DNA of 64,000 nucleotides, from NCBI GenBank assembly GCA_009731375.1, contig BJOX01000153.1, forward strand, positions 590,434 to 654,433, in the 5' to 3' direction. A program made the position numbers and the translations under genes. The notes under the pieces were generated by a model. It made no database searches. It was not told the DNA's origin and worked only from the letters and a program-made list of their open reading frames with translations. Positions within the stretch are counted from its first letter, which is position 1; each line of letters begins with the position of its first letter. This DNA is from Paulinella micropora (lineage: Eukaryota; Cercozoa; Imbricatea; Euglyphida). Below, piece by piece: positions 1 through 12,364 of the stretch.

Positions 1-549
1 GAGATATTAGTGATACTAGTCTTGCTCTTGTGCATCAAAATCCGCACTGAAAGAAAGAAAAAGCTTCTCATGCTTAGGTTGCTTTGCCTGCTCCTGCTGG
101 GGTCTAGCAGAGAATGGAGCAAGGCATATCTTACTCAAGACGTTCTGCAAGGGCTTGCAGAAAGTCCTTGGAAGAAAATTTATGACACAAAAGATGAAAA
201 AGCACTGCTTCAGATTGTAAATCTTGATAATAAGCAGTTTCACACTCTTCATCTTGTCTTTCACAAACATTGGTAAAAATACATAAAAAAAAACCACGAC
301 AGGGAGGGACTAGACGCAAAAAATTTAACTCACCCTATGATAATTTAGCATTGGCATTAGTCTATCTATCAAATCCTGTTCCACAATACTGGCTATGTTT
401 GTTTTTTGGTGAAAATCCAGGAGTAGTGTCAAGGTCTTTGTGGAAAAGAGCACTGCCTTGCTTGAGAGATACATTGAAAGAAATGAAATTAGCAAGAATT
501 GCATGGCCAACTGATGTAAGAAAAATCAAAATAGCTGATATATTGCATG
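1..549 (+). pseudogene. Harbinger/PIF transposase, 5' part, copy 1
   Basis: Two overlapping frames encode the N-terminal half of a HARBI1-like DDE transposase. The first (10-276) has a hydrophobic leader and a region ending NLDNKQFHTLHLVF. The second (about 270-549) continues with SPYDNLALALVYLSNP and the helix-turn-helix-like segment before the catalytic core. A frameshift near 255-270 separates them. The last 60 bases before the gap (490-549) recur exactly at 2779-2836, where the catalytic part begins, so the two pieces were probably one gene. Bases 1-246 match 4496-4742 with a few substitutions, so there are two copies or alleles. It is a mobile-element gene, not a host gene. Confidence 0.72.
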
Positions 550-1436
550 NNNNNNNNNNNNNNNNNNNNNNNNNNNNNNNNNNNNNNNNNNNNNNNNNNN
601 NNNNNNNNNNNNNNNNNNNNNNNNNNNNNNNNNNNNNNNNNNNNNNNNNNNNNNNNNNNNNNNNNNNNNNNNNNNNNNNNNNNNNNNNNNNNNNNNNNNN
701 NNNNNNNNNNNNNNNNNNNNNNNNNNNNNNNNNNNNNNNNNNNNNNNNNNNNNNNNNNNNNNNNNNNNNNNNNNNNNNNNNNNNNNNNNNNNNNNNNNNN
801 NNNNNNNNNNNNNNNNNNNNNNNNNNNNNNNNNNNNNNNNNNNNNNNNNNNNNNNNNNNNNNNNNNNNNNNNNNNNNNNNNNNNNNNNNNNNNNNNNNNN
901 NNNNNNNNNNNNNNNNNNNNNNNNNNNNNNNNNNNNNNNNNNNNNNNNNNNNNNNNNNNNNNNNNNNNNNNNNNNNNNNNNNNNNNNNNNNNNNNNNNNN
1001 NNNNNNNNNNNNNNNNNNNNNNNNNNNNNNNNNNNNNNNNNNNNNNNNNNNNNNNNNNNNNNNNNNNNNNNNNNNNNNNNNNNNNNNNNNNNNNNNNNNN
1101 NNNNNNNNNNNNNNNNNNNNNNNNNNNNNNNNNNNNNNNNNNNNNNNNNNNNNNNNNNNNNNNNNNNNNNNNNNNNNNNNNNNNNNNNNNNNNNNNNNNN
1201 NNNNNNNNNNNNNNNNNNNNNNNNNNNNNNNNNNNNNNNNNNNNNNNNNNNNNNNNNNNNNNNNNNNNNNNNNNNNNNNNNNNNNNNNNNNNNNNNNNNN
1301 NNNNNNNNNNNNNNNNNNNNNNNNNNNNNNNNNNNNNNNNNNNNNNNNNNNNNNNNNNNNNNNNNNNNNNNNNNNNNNNNNNNNNNNNNNNNNNNNNNNN
1401 NNNNNNNNNNNNNNNNNNNNNNNNNNNNNNNNNNNN
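550..1436. other. Assembly gap (N run)
   Basis: Unresolved bases. The gap starts inside the transposase gene and ends at a poly-G run. Confidence 0.99.
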
Positions 1437-1442
1437 GGTGGT

Positions 1443-1504
<62 letters not shown>

Positions 1505-2558
1505 ATTAACAAAAACCTCCGCAAACGCTTCCCGTCTTAAACCGACACTCGGTGCGTCCCCCTCCTACCGGCTTGCGACTTCCAAACTCGAAGAATTCAA
1601 TAATATTAAAACAATTCCCGCCAGTCCAACTGCCGACATCACAAAAGATGTACCATTCAGAAATTGACCCACGTAACGTACAGATATGGGTAAAAAAAGT
1701 CATGGTAAATACACTTGACTGTATTAACAACTAATAATACTAATAACAGAAACATCTACTACTAACGGATAATTAAGTGATAATAGAAATAACTGAGGAG
1801 AAAGTGTCTCATTATTAATAATGTCCAATGCTCCCCCTTAATTAGATTCCCTTACGAGTCACTGTCCTACCAACAGCCGCAACTAACAGCTATATATATT
1901 AGATAAACTTGTGACAAGGGCAAGTGAGCTACCGTACGTCTCTAGCGGAGTTCGGCGGGCTAAAAAGCTACGCTACAAACTAAAAGCGTTGTACGCACAC
2001 CAATGCAAATTGTAATGGACCCAAAGATAGCTCAATAAAAAGTCTGTAATACAACCAAACACAGTCCTCAAGAATGAGAATGATGTCTCGTTGTATTAGC
2101 TCAGTGAAGCAGAAAAGGAAAACTGCAAAAGACCAGGAATAAAATGGCATCATGTACTATCCGGACAAATAATACTGAAAAACATGCTGGTGCACCTGTC
2201 ACCAGGAAAAGGATACTTTTTACCTGCTATCCAGGGGGTGATGCCTACAGTACCCCCTCCCGATTTTATGACGGAAATAACATTTCGTCATACACCTTCT
2301 GATTTCTTTCTGCAAACAATATGCGCTATGGAGTCATGCCACGCAGCGCATCGACCCACGGATAGACGCTAAAATACGACAGATATATCCTCATACTGCA
2401 CGTCAAAGCAGATTCTCTAGCCGTTCTTGTAAATTTTCAACACCTCCCTTCACCTTTTTTTTTCTCTGCAGTATGTCAAGAACACATGTATTACCAGTAA
2501 GAAATACAAGCAACGTGGTGCAGTATTCCCCCTTTGATCTTCTTCTCAAGTCTTCTTA
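1437..2558. other. Poly-G run and unassigned AT-rich sequence
   Basis: About 60 consecutive G residues (1437-1502) directly follow the gap and look like a sequencing or assembly artefact. The next kilobase has no convincing reading frame, repeat or splice-bounded exon that I can see. Confidence 0.6.
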
Positions 2559-2768
<210 letters not shown>

Positions 2769-2778
2769 NNNNNNNNNN

Positions 2779-3236
2779 GCAAGAATTGCATGGCCAACTG
2801 ATGTAAGAAAAATCAAAATAGCTGATATATTGCATGCGAAAGAGCCTGGATTGCCTTGGGGTTGCATTGGTGCGGTAGATGGCTTAAATTTACCTGTACA
2901 AGTTCATTCAAACATCAACATAAGTGAAGCTAATTACAACGGATGGTTACATGGTTACTATGTTTCTTCTGTCTGTGTCTTTGGCTTTGATGGTAACATA
3001 CTCTGGTGTAGATACAATTGCCCAGGAAGCTGGCATGACGCCAGAATTGCTGCGCCATTATTTGAGATACTACAAGACGACACACCATCTCCTTTTTACA
3101 TAGTAGGTGATTCAGCTTTCCCCAAATTTAGGAACAAAATTATGAGATGTTTAAAACCATCTACTGTTGAACGATATGAACAAAGAAAAACTTTTTCGGA
3201 AGAGAGAATCAAAGAACTTAAAATTTTGCACAATAT
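2779..3236 (+). pseudogene. Harbinger/PIF transposase, catalytic part
   Basis: An uninterrupted frame carries the DDE core of a PIF/Harbinger transposase (DDE_Tnp_4 family). The first Asp is in GCIGAVDGL, the second in PGSWHDARIA, and GDSAFP follows. The protein would cut and paste the element at its inverted ends. The third acidic residue is not present because a gap starts at 3237. The first 58 bases repeat 490-549, so this contig most likely joins the 5' fragment at 1-549. No inverted ends are visible. Confidence 0.8.
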
Positions 3237-3249
3237 NNNNNNNNNNNNN

Positions 3250-3294
3250 TATTATTATTATTATTATTACTATTATTATTATTATTATTATTAT

Positions 3295-3389
<95 letters not shown>

Positions 3390-3450
3390 TGTATGTATAT
3401 GTATGTATGTATGTATGTATGTTGTATGTATGTATGTATGTATTTATGTA
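3250..3450. repeat. (ATT)n, (AGT)n and (TATG)n microsatellites
   Basis: Three simple repeats abut each other between two 10-base N joins. Confidence 0.93.
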
Positions 3451-3460
3451 NNNNNNNNNN

Positions 3461-3625
3461 AAATAAATAAAAAATTATATTTATTAATAAAAAAATAAAT
3501 TGAATATTTTATTAATAAAAAAAATCGTATTTGTTCATAAAAAATTAATCAACCAGTGGGAATCGAACCTGAGTTAAATTACAGGTGGCTGTATACTTAA
3601 AAAATGTGGTGGTAGGATTCTGGAG
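3461..3625. other. Short AT-rich contig with a tRNA-like B-box
   Basis: On the minus strand there is a GGTTCGATTCCC box of the RNA polymerase III B-box type (near 3550-3565). A full cloverleaf cannot be folded around it. It is probably a fragment of a tRNA-derived repeat. Confidence 0.35.
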
Positions 3626-3636
3626 NNNNNNNNNNG

Positions 3637-3835
3637 ACCTGTCGCCAGTTCGATTCCCGTCGGTGCCAGTAGTTTCAAAGGATATTTTCTTTGAAAGTAT
3701 TGGTCTGTCTAGAAGGCTTGGAGCTGCCTTGCGGGGGTGTCAGTAGAGCCTATCGTCAAATCTTCGTACTCCCCATGCGGGTGAGACGATGGAGGCACAT
3801 GTGCAGAAATGCATTCGCCATTGACAGAGAAGCAC

Positions 3836-3913
<78 letters not shown>
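3637..3913 (+). repeat. SINE-like repeat with (ATT)n tail, copy 1
   Basis: The unit begins with CCTGTCGCCAGTTCGATTCC, which resembles a tRNA T-arm and B-box. It runs through a conserved body ending in GACAGAGAAGCAC and finishes in about 75 bp of ATT. An immediately adjacent second copy (3914-4178) shares the whole body. A third partial copy lies inverted at 52,983-53,037. A B-box head, conserved body and simple-repeat tail in several copies fit a tRNA-derived SINE, but no A-box is secure. Confidence 0.6.
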
Positions 3914-3914
<1 letters not shown>

Positions 3915-4143
3915 GGGCCTGTCGCCAGTTCGATTCCCGTCGGTGCCACCAGTATTTTCATTGAACATATCGGTCTATTTCTGGACCAGTATTTTCATTG
4001 AACATACCGGCCCGTCTGGAAGTGTTGGAACTGCCCTTGCGGGGGTGTCATTAGAGCTTATCGTCAATTCTTCGTACTCCCCTCACGGGTGAGACGATGG
4101 AGGCGCATGTGCAGAAATGCATCAGCCATTGACAGAGAAGCAC

Positions 4144-4177
<34 letters not shown>

Positions 4178-4178
4178 G
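3914..4178 (+). repeat. SINE-like repeat with (ATT)n tail, copy 2
   Basis: Same head, body and tail as copy 1, in direct tandem, with scattered substitutions and a short internal duplication of the segment containing CAGTATTTTCATTGAACAT. The ATT tail is shorter (about 36 bp). Confidence 0.6.
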
Positions 4179-4469
4179 GATGGCTTTCAAATGGTTCTGG
4201 TGGCTTTTAGGCATCAGCGAACGGACCATCACTGGTGCACTTGCCACCACAGAAATGCGGAATTTGCACCATGATGGTGTGCTTGCGTAGGTTTTGTTGT
4301 TGTATGTTTGCTGTTATTCTCTCCCTGCAATACTTATCATGAATTCTACTATAAAGTTATAATGAATGATTGATGCTGTGGTTTTTTTCCTTACTGTTGT
4401 TTCTTGTTGTAATATTTCCTTTGTTGAGAGCGACATATATACTTCAACATTCATTTTTCACTATTTACC

Positions 4470-4742
4470 GTGCTTGTAGGCCCAAGAATTACGATGCAAG
4501 AGATATTAGTGATACTAGTCTTGTTCTTGTGCATCAAAATCCGCACTGAAAGAAAGAAAAAGCTTCTCATGCTTAGGTTGCTTTGCCTGCTCCTGCTGGG
4601 GTCTAGCAGAGAATGGAGCAAGGCATATCTTACTCAAGACCTTCTGCAAGGGCTTGCAGAAAATCCTTCGAAGAAAATTTATGACACAAAAGATGAAAAA
4701 GCACTGCTTCAGATTGTAAATCTTGATAATAAGCAGTTTCAC
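4470..4742 (+). pseudogene. Harbinger/PIF transposase, 5' part, copy 2
   Basis: The reading frame repeats the N-terminal transposase sequence seen at 10-250 with a few amino-acid changes and extends further upstream (about 30 nt). It is open until the gap at 4743. Upstream sequence to about 4180 is unique and may be the 5' part of the transposon. This could be a second insertion, or the other haplotype placed in the same scaffold. Confidence 0.7.
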
Positions 4743-5696
4743 NNNNNNNNNNNNNNNNNNNNNNNNNNNNNNNNNNNNNNNNNNNNNNNNNNNNNNNNNN
4801 NNNNNNNNNNNNNNNNNNNNNNNNNNNNNNNNNNNNNNNNNNNNNNNNNNNNNNNNNNNNNNNNNNNNNNNNNNNNNNNNNNNNNNNNNNNNNNNNNNNN
4901 NNNNNNNNNNNNNNNNNNNNNNNNNNNNNNNNNNNNNNNNNNNNNNNNNNNNNNNNNNNNNNNNNNNNNNNNNNNNNNNNNNNNNNNNNNNNNNNNNNNN
5001 NNNNNNNNNNNNNNNNNNNNNNNNNNNNNNNNNNNNNNNNNNNNNNNNNNNNNNNNNNNNNNNNNNNNNNNNNNNNNNNNNNNNNNNNNNNNNNNNNNNN
5101 NNNNNNNNNNNNNNNNNNNNNNNNNNNNNNNNNNNNNNNNNNNNNNNNNNNNNNNNNNNNNNNNNNNNNNNNNNNNNNNNNNNNNNNNNNNNNNNNNNNN
5201 NNNNNNNNNNNNNNNNNNNNNNNNNNNNNNNNNNNNNNNNNNNNNNNNNNNNNNNNNNNNNNNNNNNNNNNNNNNNNNNNNNNNNNNNNNNNNNNNNNNN
5301 NNNNNNNNNNNNNNNNNNNNNNNNNNNNNNNNNNNNNNNNNNNNNNNNNNNNNNNNNNNNNNNNNNNNNNNNNNNNNNNNNNNNNNNNNNNNNNNNNNNN
5401 NNNNNNNNNNNNNNNNNNNNNNNNNNNNNNNNNNNNNNNNNNNNNNNNNNNNNNNNNNNNNNNNNNNNNNNNNNNNNNNNNNNNNNNNNNNNNNNNNNNN
5501 NNNNNNNNNNNNNNNNNNNNNNNNNNNNNNNNNNNNNNNNNNNNNNNNNNNNNNNNNNNNNNNNNNNNNNNNNNNNNNNNNNNNNNNNNNNNNNNNNNNN
5601 NNNNNNNNNNNNNNNNNNNNNNNNNNNNNNNNNNNNNNNNNNNNNNNNNNNNNNNNNNNNNNNNNNNNNNNNNNNNNNNNNNNNNNNNNNNNNNNN
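4743..5696. other. Assembly gap (N run)
   Basis: Unresolved bases between the transposase 5' fragment (+) and the accessory reading frame (-). The rest of a transposon could be hidden here. Confidence 0.99.
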
Positions 5697-7012
5697 AATG
5701 TTGTGGCGATATTGACAGGCTTTTCAACGTTACTGCTAGACTTCAACGTTTTGTCAAGAAAATTCTCGAGCAAGCTAGACAGCTTTGCAGTCTCTTTGTC
5801 TGCCTTACTTTCCTTTAAGGACTCCAACGTGTCTAACATCAGGTTTGTAAGGTTACGTTTGGCGTTAGTGGCAGTATTCGAAGAAGAAGGAGTAGCATGT
5901 TCGTAAGGATCATTGTCCTCTTTGGCTTTGGCTTTGCTTTTCTTTTTTGGTTGCGTTTTCGGAGCTGAAGTTGATGTCGACGTCTTGTGTGTCTTTCTTG
6001 ATTGGAAGGACGATACGGGAGTGTTAGGCTTGCCTGTGGGAGGCCAGGCTGTCCCACTTCGTGGGTTAGCAGTTGTTGTGGACGACGTCGACGGGGAAGC
6101 AAGATTCGACTCAACAGACTCAAACATTCTGTTCAATCCAGAATGTGCACGTGACGATGTCGATGATCCATTCAAAGTAAAAACTTGAGTAATGTTTACC
6201 CCCGCTGATGATGTAGTAGCTATAGATTGTCCGCTGCCGAACTGAATGGTAGTTTGACTTGGTGAAGGCTGGGACATGTCTGGAGGTCCAGCGAGGGATT
6301 GTTCATCTACAGACTGAGATTGTGTGAACAGTTGGGATGCTTTTGTTGGTGGATTATTGATGTCGAATAAAAGTTCACCATCATCATCAAGTCCATGTCC
6401 ATCATCATCTGATGATCTGTCACTGTCTGATTGGAAGTGTTGTGTTGCTGTTTTACTATTGAGTTTTTGGAAAAAAACTTTCCAGTTGTACAACCACCTA
6501 TCCATGGTTGTTTCCCCTGTTGGTTTTTTTCTAAACATGTGCTGGACGTAGTCCCAAAACTGCGAACAAACATGTTCGTCTGCCAGATAAACTTTAGAAC
6601 GACCAGCTTGCACTCGTTCGTTCCAAAGTTTAGATACTTTTCTCCATTCTGGGAGACAGACTGGCCTAACAGTGTTTACTATATTACCAAACTCATCCAA
6701 GGACCTACATTCCTCATCCTCTTGCTCGAGTAACAGCAAGCTGTACAGTTTGGCAGAGTTTCGAATGTAGGTCTGAGGACGTGGTTTGGAAATAGCGGAT
6801 GATGCAGCATCAGCAGTGGATGAAGATGCAGCAACAGAAGTGGCAGCAGGGGTAGGTAAAGGCTGTGAATCCGAAGCTGGATGATTGTGATCATGAGTAC
6901 TAGTACTACTGGTACTGCTACTAGAAGTCGAAGCTAGAGAAGTGCTGTCTACTTCAACTGCGTGTACTGCTTGTATCAAATGATCCATACTGTACAGTTC
7001 ATTCTGTGAATC
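5697..7012 (-). CDS. Ser/Thr-rich protein, probable Harbinger accessory ORF
   Basis: One frame is open for about 438 codons between two gaps, so both ends are missing. The N-terminal third is low-complexity Ser/Thr/Ala. A compact Trp-rich segment follows (PEWRKVSKLWNERV, then CSQFWDYVQHMF and MDRWLYNWKVFFQKLN), which could be a Myb/SANT-like DNA-binding fold. Then come an acidic stretch, a Lys-rich basic patch (QPKKKSKAKAK) and a C-terminal coiled-coil-like helix. Harbinger elements usually carry a second, Myb-like gene opposite the transposase, and that arrangement is seen here. I do not recognise the family directly. It could instead be a host gene. Confidence 0.45.
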
Positions 7013-7687
7013 NNNNNNNNNNNNNNNNNNNNNNNNNNNNNNNNNNNNNNNNNNNNNNNNNNNNNNNNNNNNNNNNNNNNNNNNNNNNNNNNNNNNNNNN
7101 NNNNNNNNNNNNNNNNNNNNNNNNNNNNNNNNNNNNNNNNNNNNNNNNNNNNNNNNNNNNNNNNNNNNNNNNNNNNNNNNNNNNNNNNNNNNNNNNNNNN
7201 NNNNNNNNNNNNNNNNNNNNNNNNNNNNNNNNNNNNNNNNNNNNNNNNNNNNNNNNNNNNNNNNNNNNNNNNNNNNNNNNNNNNNNNNNNNNNNNNNNNN
7301 NNNNNNNNNNNNNNNNNNNNNNNNNNNNNNNNNNNNNNNNNNNNNNNNNNNNNNNNNNNNNNNNNNNNNNNNNNNNNNNNNNNNNNNNNNNNNNNNNNNN
7401 NNNNNNNNNNNNNNNNNNNNNNNNNNNNNNNNNNNNNNNNNNNNNNNNNNNNNNNNNNNNNNNNNNNNNNNNNNNNNNNNNNNNNNNNNNNNNNNNNNNN
7501 NNNNNNNNNNNNNNNNNNNNNNNNNNNNNNNNNNNNNNNNNNNNNNNNNNNNNNNNNNNNNNNNNNNNNNNNNNNNNNNNNNNNNNNNNNNNNNNNNNNN
7601 NNNNNNNNNNNNNNNNNNNNNNNNNNNNNNNNNNNNNNNNNNNNNNNNNNNNNNNNNNNNNNNNNNNNNNNNNNNNNNNNNNNNNNN
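7013..7687. other. Assembly gap (N run)
   Basis: Unresolved bases within or at the 5' side of the minus-strand reading frame, followed directly by an ATT microsatellite. Confidence 0.99.
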
Positions 7688-8250
<563 letters not shown>

Positions 8251-8632
8251 CAAAGACGACACATAAGGCGGCACAGTGGACGGAGATGGATCCTCAATGC
8301 CTTCTGTAGCCTCAAGAATTCTTACTATAGAACTAAAACCCCATTTGGCCAGCTCGGACATGACATCATTTGACTGCATTCGCCCCGCCTCTGTTCCCAG
8401 GACATGCATGACACGATTTACTGCTGTAAGCTGAGATGATGGCTTGGGGTGGCGACAGACTGAACTTTTGCTTAAGCCAAAACGAAACATCAAGCCCTTG
8501 CTCTACATTCCCACATATTTTTTCCACACTGAGGCACATTTGCTGACTGGAAGCAGTGAATGACAAAGAGGTATCACTGCTATGTGCCGAGGTAGTTGAC
8601 GTCGAAGATGGCAGCCCGAGAGCAGCATCGGC
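8251..8632 (-). CDS. Probable exon of unknown gene (possibly ATM), frameshifted
   Basis: On the minus strand the stretch is bounded by a GTGTAG acceptor at 8633 and a GTAGGG donor at 8250. It is open in one frame over its first half (Ser-rich, then SVEKICGNVEQGLDVSFW) and in another over its second half (LTAVNRVMHVLGTEAGRM to TVPPYVSSL). A one-base shift near 8440-8490 would unite them. It lies downstream of, and in the same direction as, the ATM N-terminal exon at 12.7-14.5 kb, so it may belong to that gene. I see no diagnostic ATM motif in it. Confidence 0.4.
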
Positions 8633-9439
8633 CTACACCACCAGCATGAAACGATAAGACAAGACAAATACAGCAAAAAAATCTAAACCAGTTGCCGCGC
8701 TGAGAGCTTTTGAGCAGCTATGCGCGCTTCGTTTGCCTTCCATTTTCCTTTTGGCCGCAGCATACAACTACAGAATGTGCAAGAATTTGGGGTTGGAAAA
8801 TTATGGATCAGAAGGGGGAAATGACAGACAGATCACACAGTGAATTTTGTATCGTAAAAATAAACACAGCAAGCAGGAGATTGAACGGTGTATGCTGGTG
8901 TAATATTGGTGTACTGTTGGTGTACGAAGGTGTACGGTGGTGTAAAAATTCAAGAAAATTTCGTTAGGGGTGGGCCGCTGCTCTCACTAGTGAAAATCAC
9001 CCCATTTTATGTCGTTTTACAAAAACTACACCTCTCAATGTTGGTAACGTTTTTGGCGGTTTTAGCAACGGTGTACGGGTTGGGGGGAAAGCAGTCCCAC
9101 ATCTCTCGAGTTTGAAAAGACACCAAGAGAACACCTTTCAACACAGGTCACGTTCTTTACCACCGATTGTCTCTGTTCATATAGCATCTGATTCCTTGCT
9201 CTTCAACAGTCTGTTGTACTTTTTAGGCAACATGCAGGCGATACTTGGACTGAAAAATCCTCTCCCTGCTGTTCCAGCTGAAGGAGAAGACGACGACAAG
9301 CAAGGCCGCCCCAACGTGCTTGGACCAACCGCCCAACTGGCACACGCATTTGGACCTCGGACGTCTGCGAATCAGACAGCTCAGACCTCGGGCCAGAATA
9401 CCAAGTCCTTGCTCCCTTTGACGCTGCAGTCCACCCTGG
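8633..9439. other. Non-coding sequence upstream of ATM kinase exons
   Basis: No convincing exon. A short GGTGTA-rich minisatellite lies at about 8888-8945, with about six irregular copies every 10-12 bp. Confidence 0.5.
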
Positions 9440-10708
9440 TTGGCTCGTGTTCCCTCCCTATCGCTCGTGTTCCCTCCCTATCGCTCGTGTTCCCTCCCTA
9501 TCGTTCGTGTTCCCTCCCCATCGCTCGTGTTCCGTCGCTCGTGTTCACCCGTGTTCGCTCGTGTTCCTCACCACGTCCTGTTCCAAATCTTTGCCCTGAA
9601 AAACGCCAATGAATTGAATCCTAATTCGCGATACTACAGCAAGAGATTCTTCACGAATCCAGACCGCGTAGATGCTACCAAGGAGATTATCAAGCACTTG
9701 GCAACGACGAAGCATAAAAGTCTCATCGATGCTATGACCCGCTTGATTAAGGCCTATGTAGAGGTAAGTCACACAAAATGGGCGCGCAACAAAATAGAGC
9801 CAAACGAGAACCCTCTAAGAAAGGTGGACCAGAAATATCTGCAGCTAGTCGCGGTTCCTACAAGATCACTGGCGGTGATGCCCGACGGCAAGTATGATGA
9901 GGAGGCCGTGGTGACTTTGTCAGAGTTCAAGCTGGAGTCGGTGTGTTTTGCCAACACAGGAATCACCCGGCCTATCATCGTGGAGGTGTGCCGAGTCCAT
10001 GCGTGCGCTATTGGCTAATGCTTTGTTTTGTTTTTGTTTTTGGTTTTGGTTTTCGTTCATTTTCTTTTTGTTTTTCGTGTCTAGGCCCTAGGATTCGATG
10101 GTGTTGAGTACAAGCAACTGATCAATTCCATGGTCGGCTATATCGTGGGTCTCGGCGACCGCCATAATCATAACATACTTCTGGACAAGCAGAGTGGGGA
10201 AGTCGTTCATATTGATTTGGGGGTGGCCTTCGATGCTGGTAAGACTTTAAAAACACCTGAAATTGTCCCCTTTCGTCTAACTCGAGATTTGGTGGATGCC
10301 ATGGGCATCACTGGTGTCGAGGGTGTGTTCCGTCGATGTAGTGAGGAAACCTTACGAGTCCTTCGCGCTAATCGTGATGTTCTTGTGACTATCCTTGAAG
10401 TTTTCGTGCACGATCCTTTGTACAAGTGGTCGCTATCTCCAGCCAAAAAGGCACAGCTGCGCAGAAGTGCTGTCACTTCAGTAGATTATGACGATTCTGC
10501 CGTATCGCTGCGGGATGGGAGCAACACCGGTGCTAAACGAGCCATACGCTACGTGAAGCAGCGACTGGCTGGTCTGGTCTGTGAGCATATGGAGGAATTG
10601 AATGTAGAAGGTCAGGTCACTTATCTGCAAAACGAGGCTATTAACTATGACAACCTAAGTAAGATGTACTTCGGCTGGGCATCTTTTCTTGATCATGAGG
10701 CAATATGA
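9440..10708 (+). CDS. ATM: ATM-like PI3K-related kinase, C-terminal exons
   Basis: Two exons are visible, roughly 9550-9985 (5' end uncertain) and 10085-10708, joined by a 99-bp phase-0 GT-AG intron. The first holds the end of the FAT domain (PHHVLFQIFALKNANEL) and the start of the kinase domain. The second holds the catalytic loop GLGDRHNHNILLD, the Mg-binding HIDLGVAF and the ATM-specific VPFRLTRDLVDAMGITGVEG, and ends with a FATC domain (NLSKMYFGW). In family members about 130 residues lie between these two parts, including the GRDDLRQD-type ATP-binding region. They are absent here. The expected N-terminal exon is on the opposite strand 2-4 kb away. It is either a rearranged or damaged gene, or a misassembly. 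The homology itself is very clear. Confidence 0.88.
9441..9537 (+). repeat. 20-bp minisatellite at the start of an ATM exon
   Basis: About five copies of a 20-bp unit containing CTCGTGTTCCCTCCCTATCG run into the first recognisable ATM codons with no AG in between. The repeat is therefore either translated or sits within the polypyrimidine region of the acceptor. The only upstream AG acceptor candidate is CTGCAG at about 9428. Confidence 0.85.
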
Positions 10709-12242
10709 CATTCCACAACTTTTTCGTCGTCGAGTAATTTCGTTTTGAGTGACTTGAGGAAAATGCGATGTTAAAAACGAAAACTCGTACCACTGGAAAC
10801 GCAATGGGTCGGCTGATCGTTATGATCCTCATACGCCGGGTTATTGGGCATGGAATCTTCGGATTTTTCAAAAATTGCACGCTTTGAGAGGTTTTTTGAC
10901 GTAATCGATAGTAACACAATCCGACTCCTGACCATAGCGGAGTTGACCGACCGATGCAGTCTGTCAGATTGAATTCATCACTGTCATGACTGCACTCAGC
11001 AGCACTGGTAGTACTCAGGGTTTAATTGTGACTTTTCCACTGAACGCAGTGACTTTAATGAATATTAATCATGAAATGAAGAACGCTTGCTTTTCGTAGA
11101 GATGAAAAGGAAACATTTAAGCCGTGAAGGCAAATCTCACTAAGAACAGGGGCGAAAAAAGCGAGAAGACAGACAACAGGGGGAACTGGGGAAAGTGAAA
11201 TAAAGGAAAGGGAAAATCAGAATTATCTAATCATGAGTACCGATCGTGACTTTCACCGTCCTGACACATGATGGACAATTTTATTAATAAAATTATTTAG
11301 TAATACCGGCCCACCTATTTTACCTATATCACTCTAAGTGTAACGGTGAATTCAAAGCTTGGCGGTTTGGGGTGTGACGTGTCAGTATTACTCAAATCTC
11401 TAAGTATTAATAAAGTAAAATATATACAAACCCTCTTGTCTAGTGGGTCACACAGATATGGGCCTTGGCAGCGCTTAACTCTGGCACTGCGGCAAGCAAG
11501 GAAGGAAGAAGACCATCGCCGGCCTGGGAGGAGACTGTCAAAAGGATTGGTGCAACCCCTGGCCTGTGGCTCAGTTTTGAACGCATTGTACCTGTCCCCG
11601 CTTTTAGTTAGGTGAGTCACAGACGTCGGCGTAAAGGTCGGGGCAAAGAGACAAGAACATCCAGCACATCAGATACTGCCAACTGCAGTGGTCTGCTCAA
11701 AGAAAAACAGCAAGTAAGACCTCATGAGTTTCAGTAATCTAAGGCACGGGAAAAACTTTCACATGACAAAAAGAAATGACGGGAAAAGGACAGTATGATG
11801 GGAGAACCACATTCAAAACGTTTCAGAGGGAAATAGTTTTGGAATTAGGTGCCAAGTGACTCAAGGGGGCACTCAAGACACCAGAAGACACCTTAGGTTA
11901 GTCCATGAGAATAACTTAAGTGCTCTACATAGCAAAGGAAAGAAAGTCCACAACTACATCATCTGTGGAGGTGGGGAGAGAGAGCAGGAAAGCAATCAGC
12001 AAGAGTGAGAGAGAGGAAAGATAAGGTTGAGAGAGGAGGAAGAGGAAGCGGAGTTAGACTCAGAGTCAGGGTCAGACAAGGAAAACCTTATCTCTTATTT
12101 TACTAAACCGTGGCAGAAAGGCAGCCTACTTTAGGGGGAGATAGTGGTAAGAGTGAGCAAAACTTGAAAGGGAGAAGAGCAGGTGGAGAGGGGGAGAGTG
12201 AGTAGTCAGCTTTCACCTACTTATTCCACACTCTGTAGTATC
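10709..12242. other. Non-coding sequence between the ATM parts
   Basis: No supported exon, repeat array or RNA gene. Short open frames (such as 11,346-11,615) have no splice context or recognisable motif. Confidence 0.5.
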
Positions 12243-12315
12243 TTCATCATCATCATCATAAACAACAACAGCAATAACAACAACAACAACAACGACGACG
12301 ACGACAACAACAACG

Positions 12316-12364
<49 letters not shown>

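Noticed and set aside
1437-1502. Biologically meaningful G-quadruplex tract
   Set aside because: Sixty uninterrupted Gs right beside an N gap most likely reflect a dark-cycle or gap-filling artefact.
3540-3670. tRNA genes around the GGTTCGATTCC boxes
   Set aside because: No acceptor, D-arm or anticodon stem can be paired with the T-arm-like segments, so they are better read as parts of tRNA-derived repeats.
11346-11615. 89-codon frame between the ATM parts
   Set aside because: No motif, no splice context, and a similar-length frame exists on the other strand.
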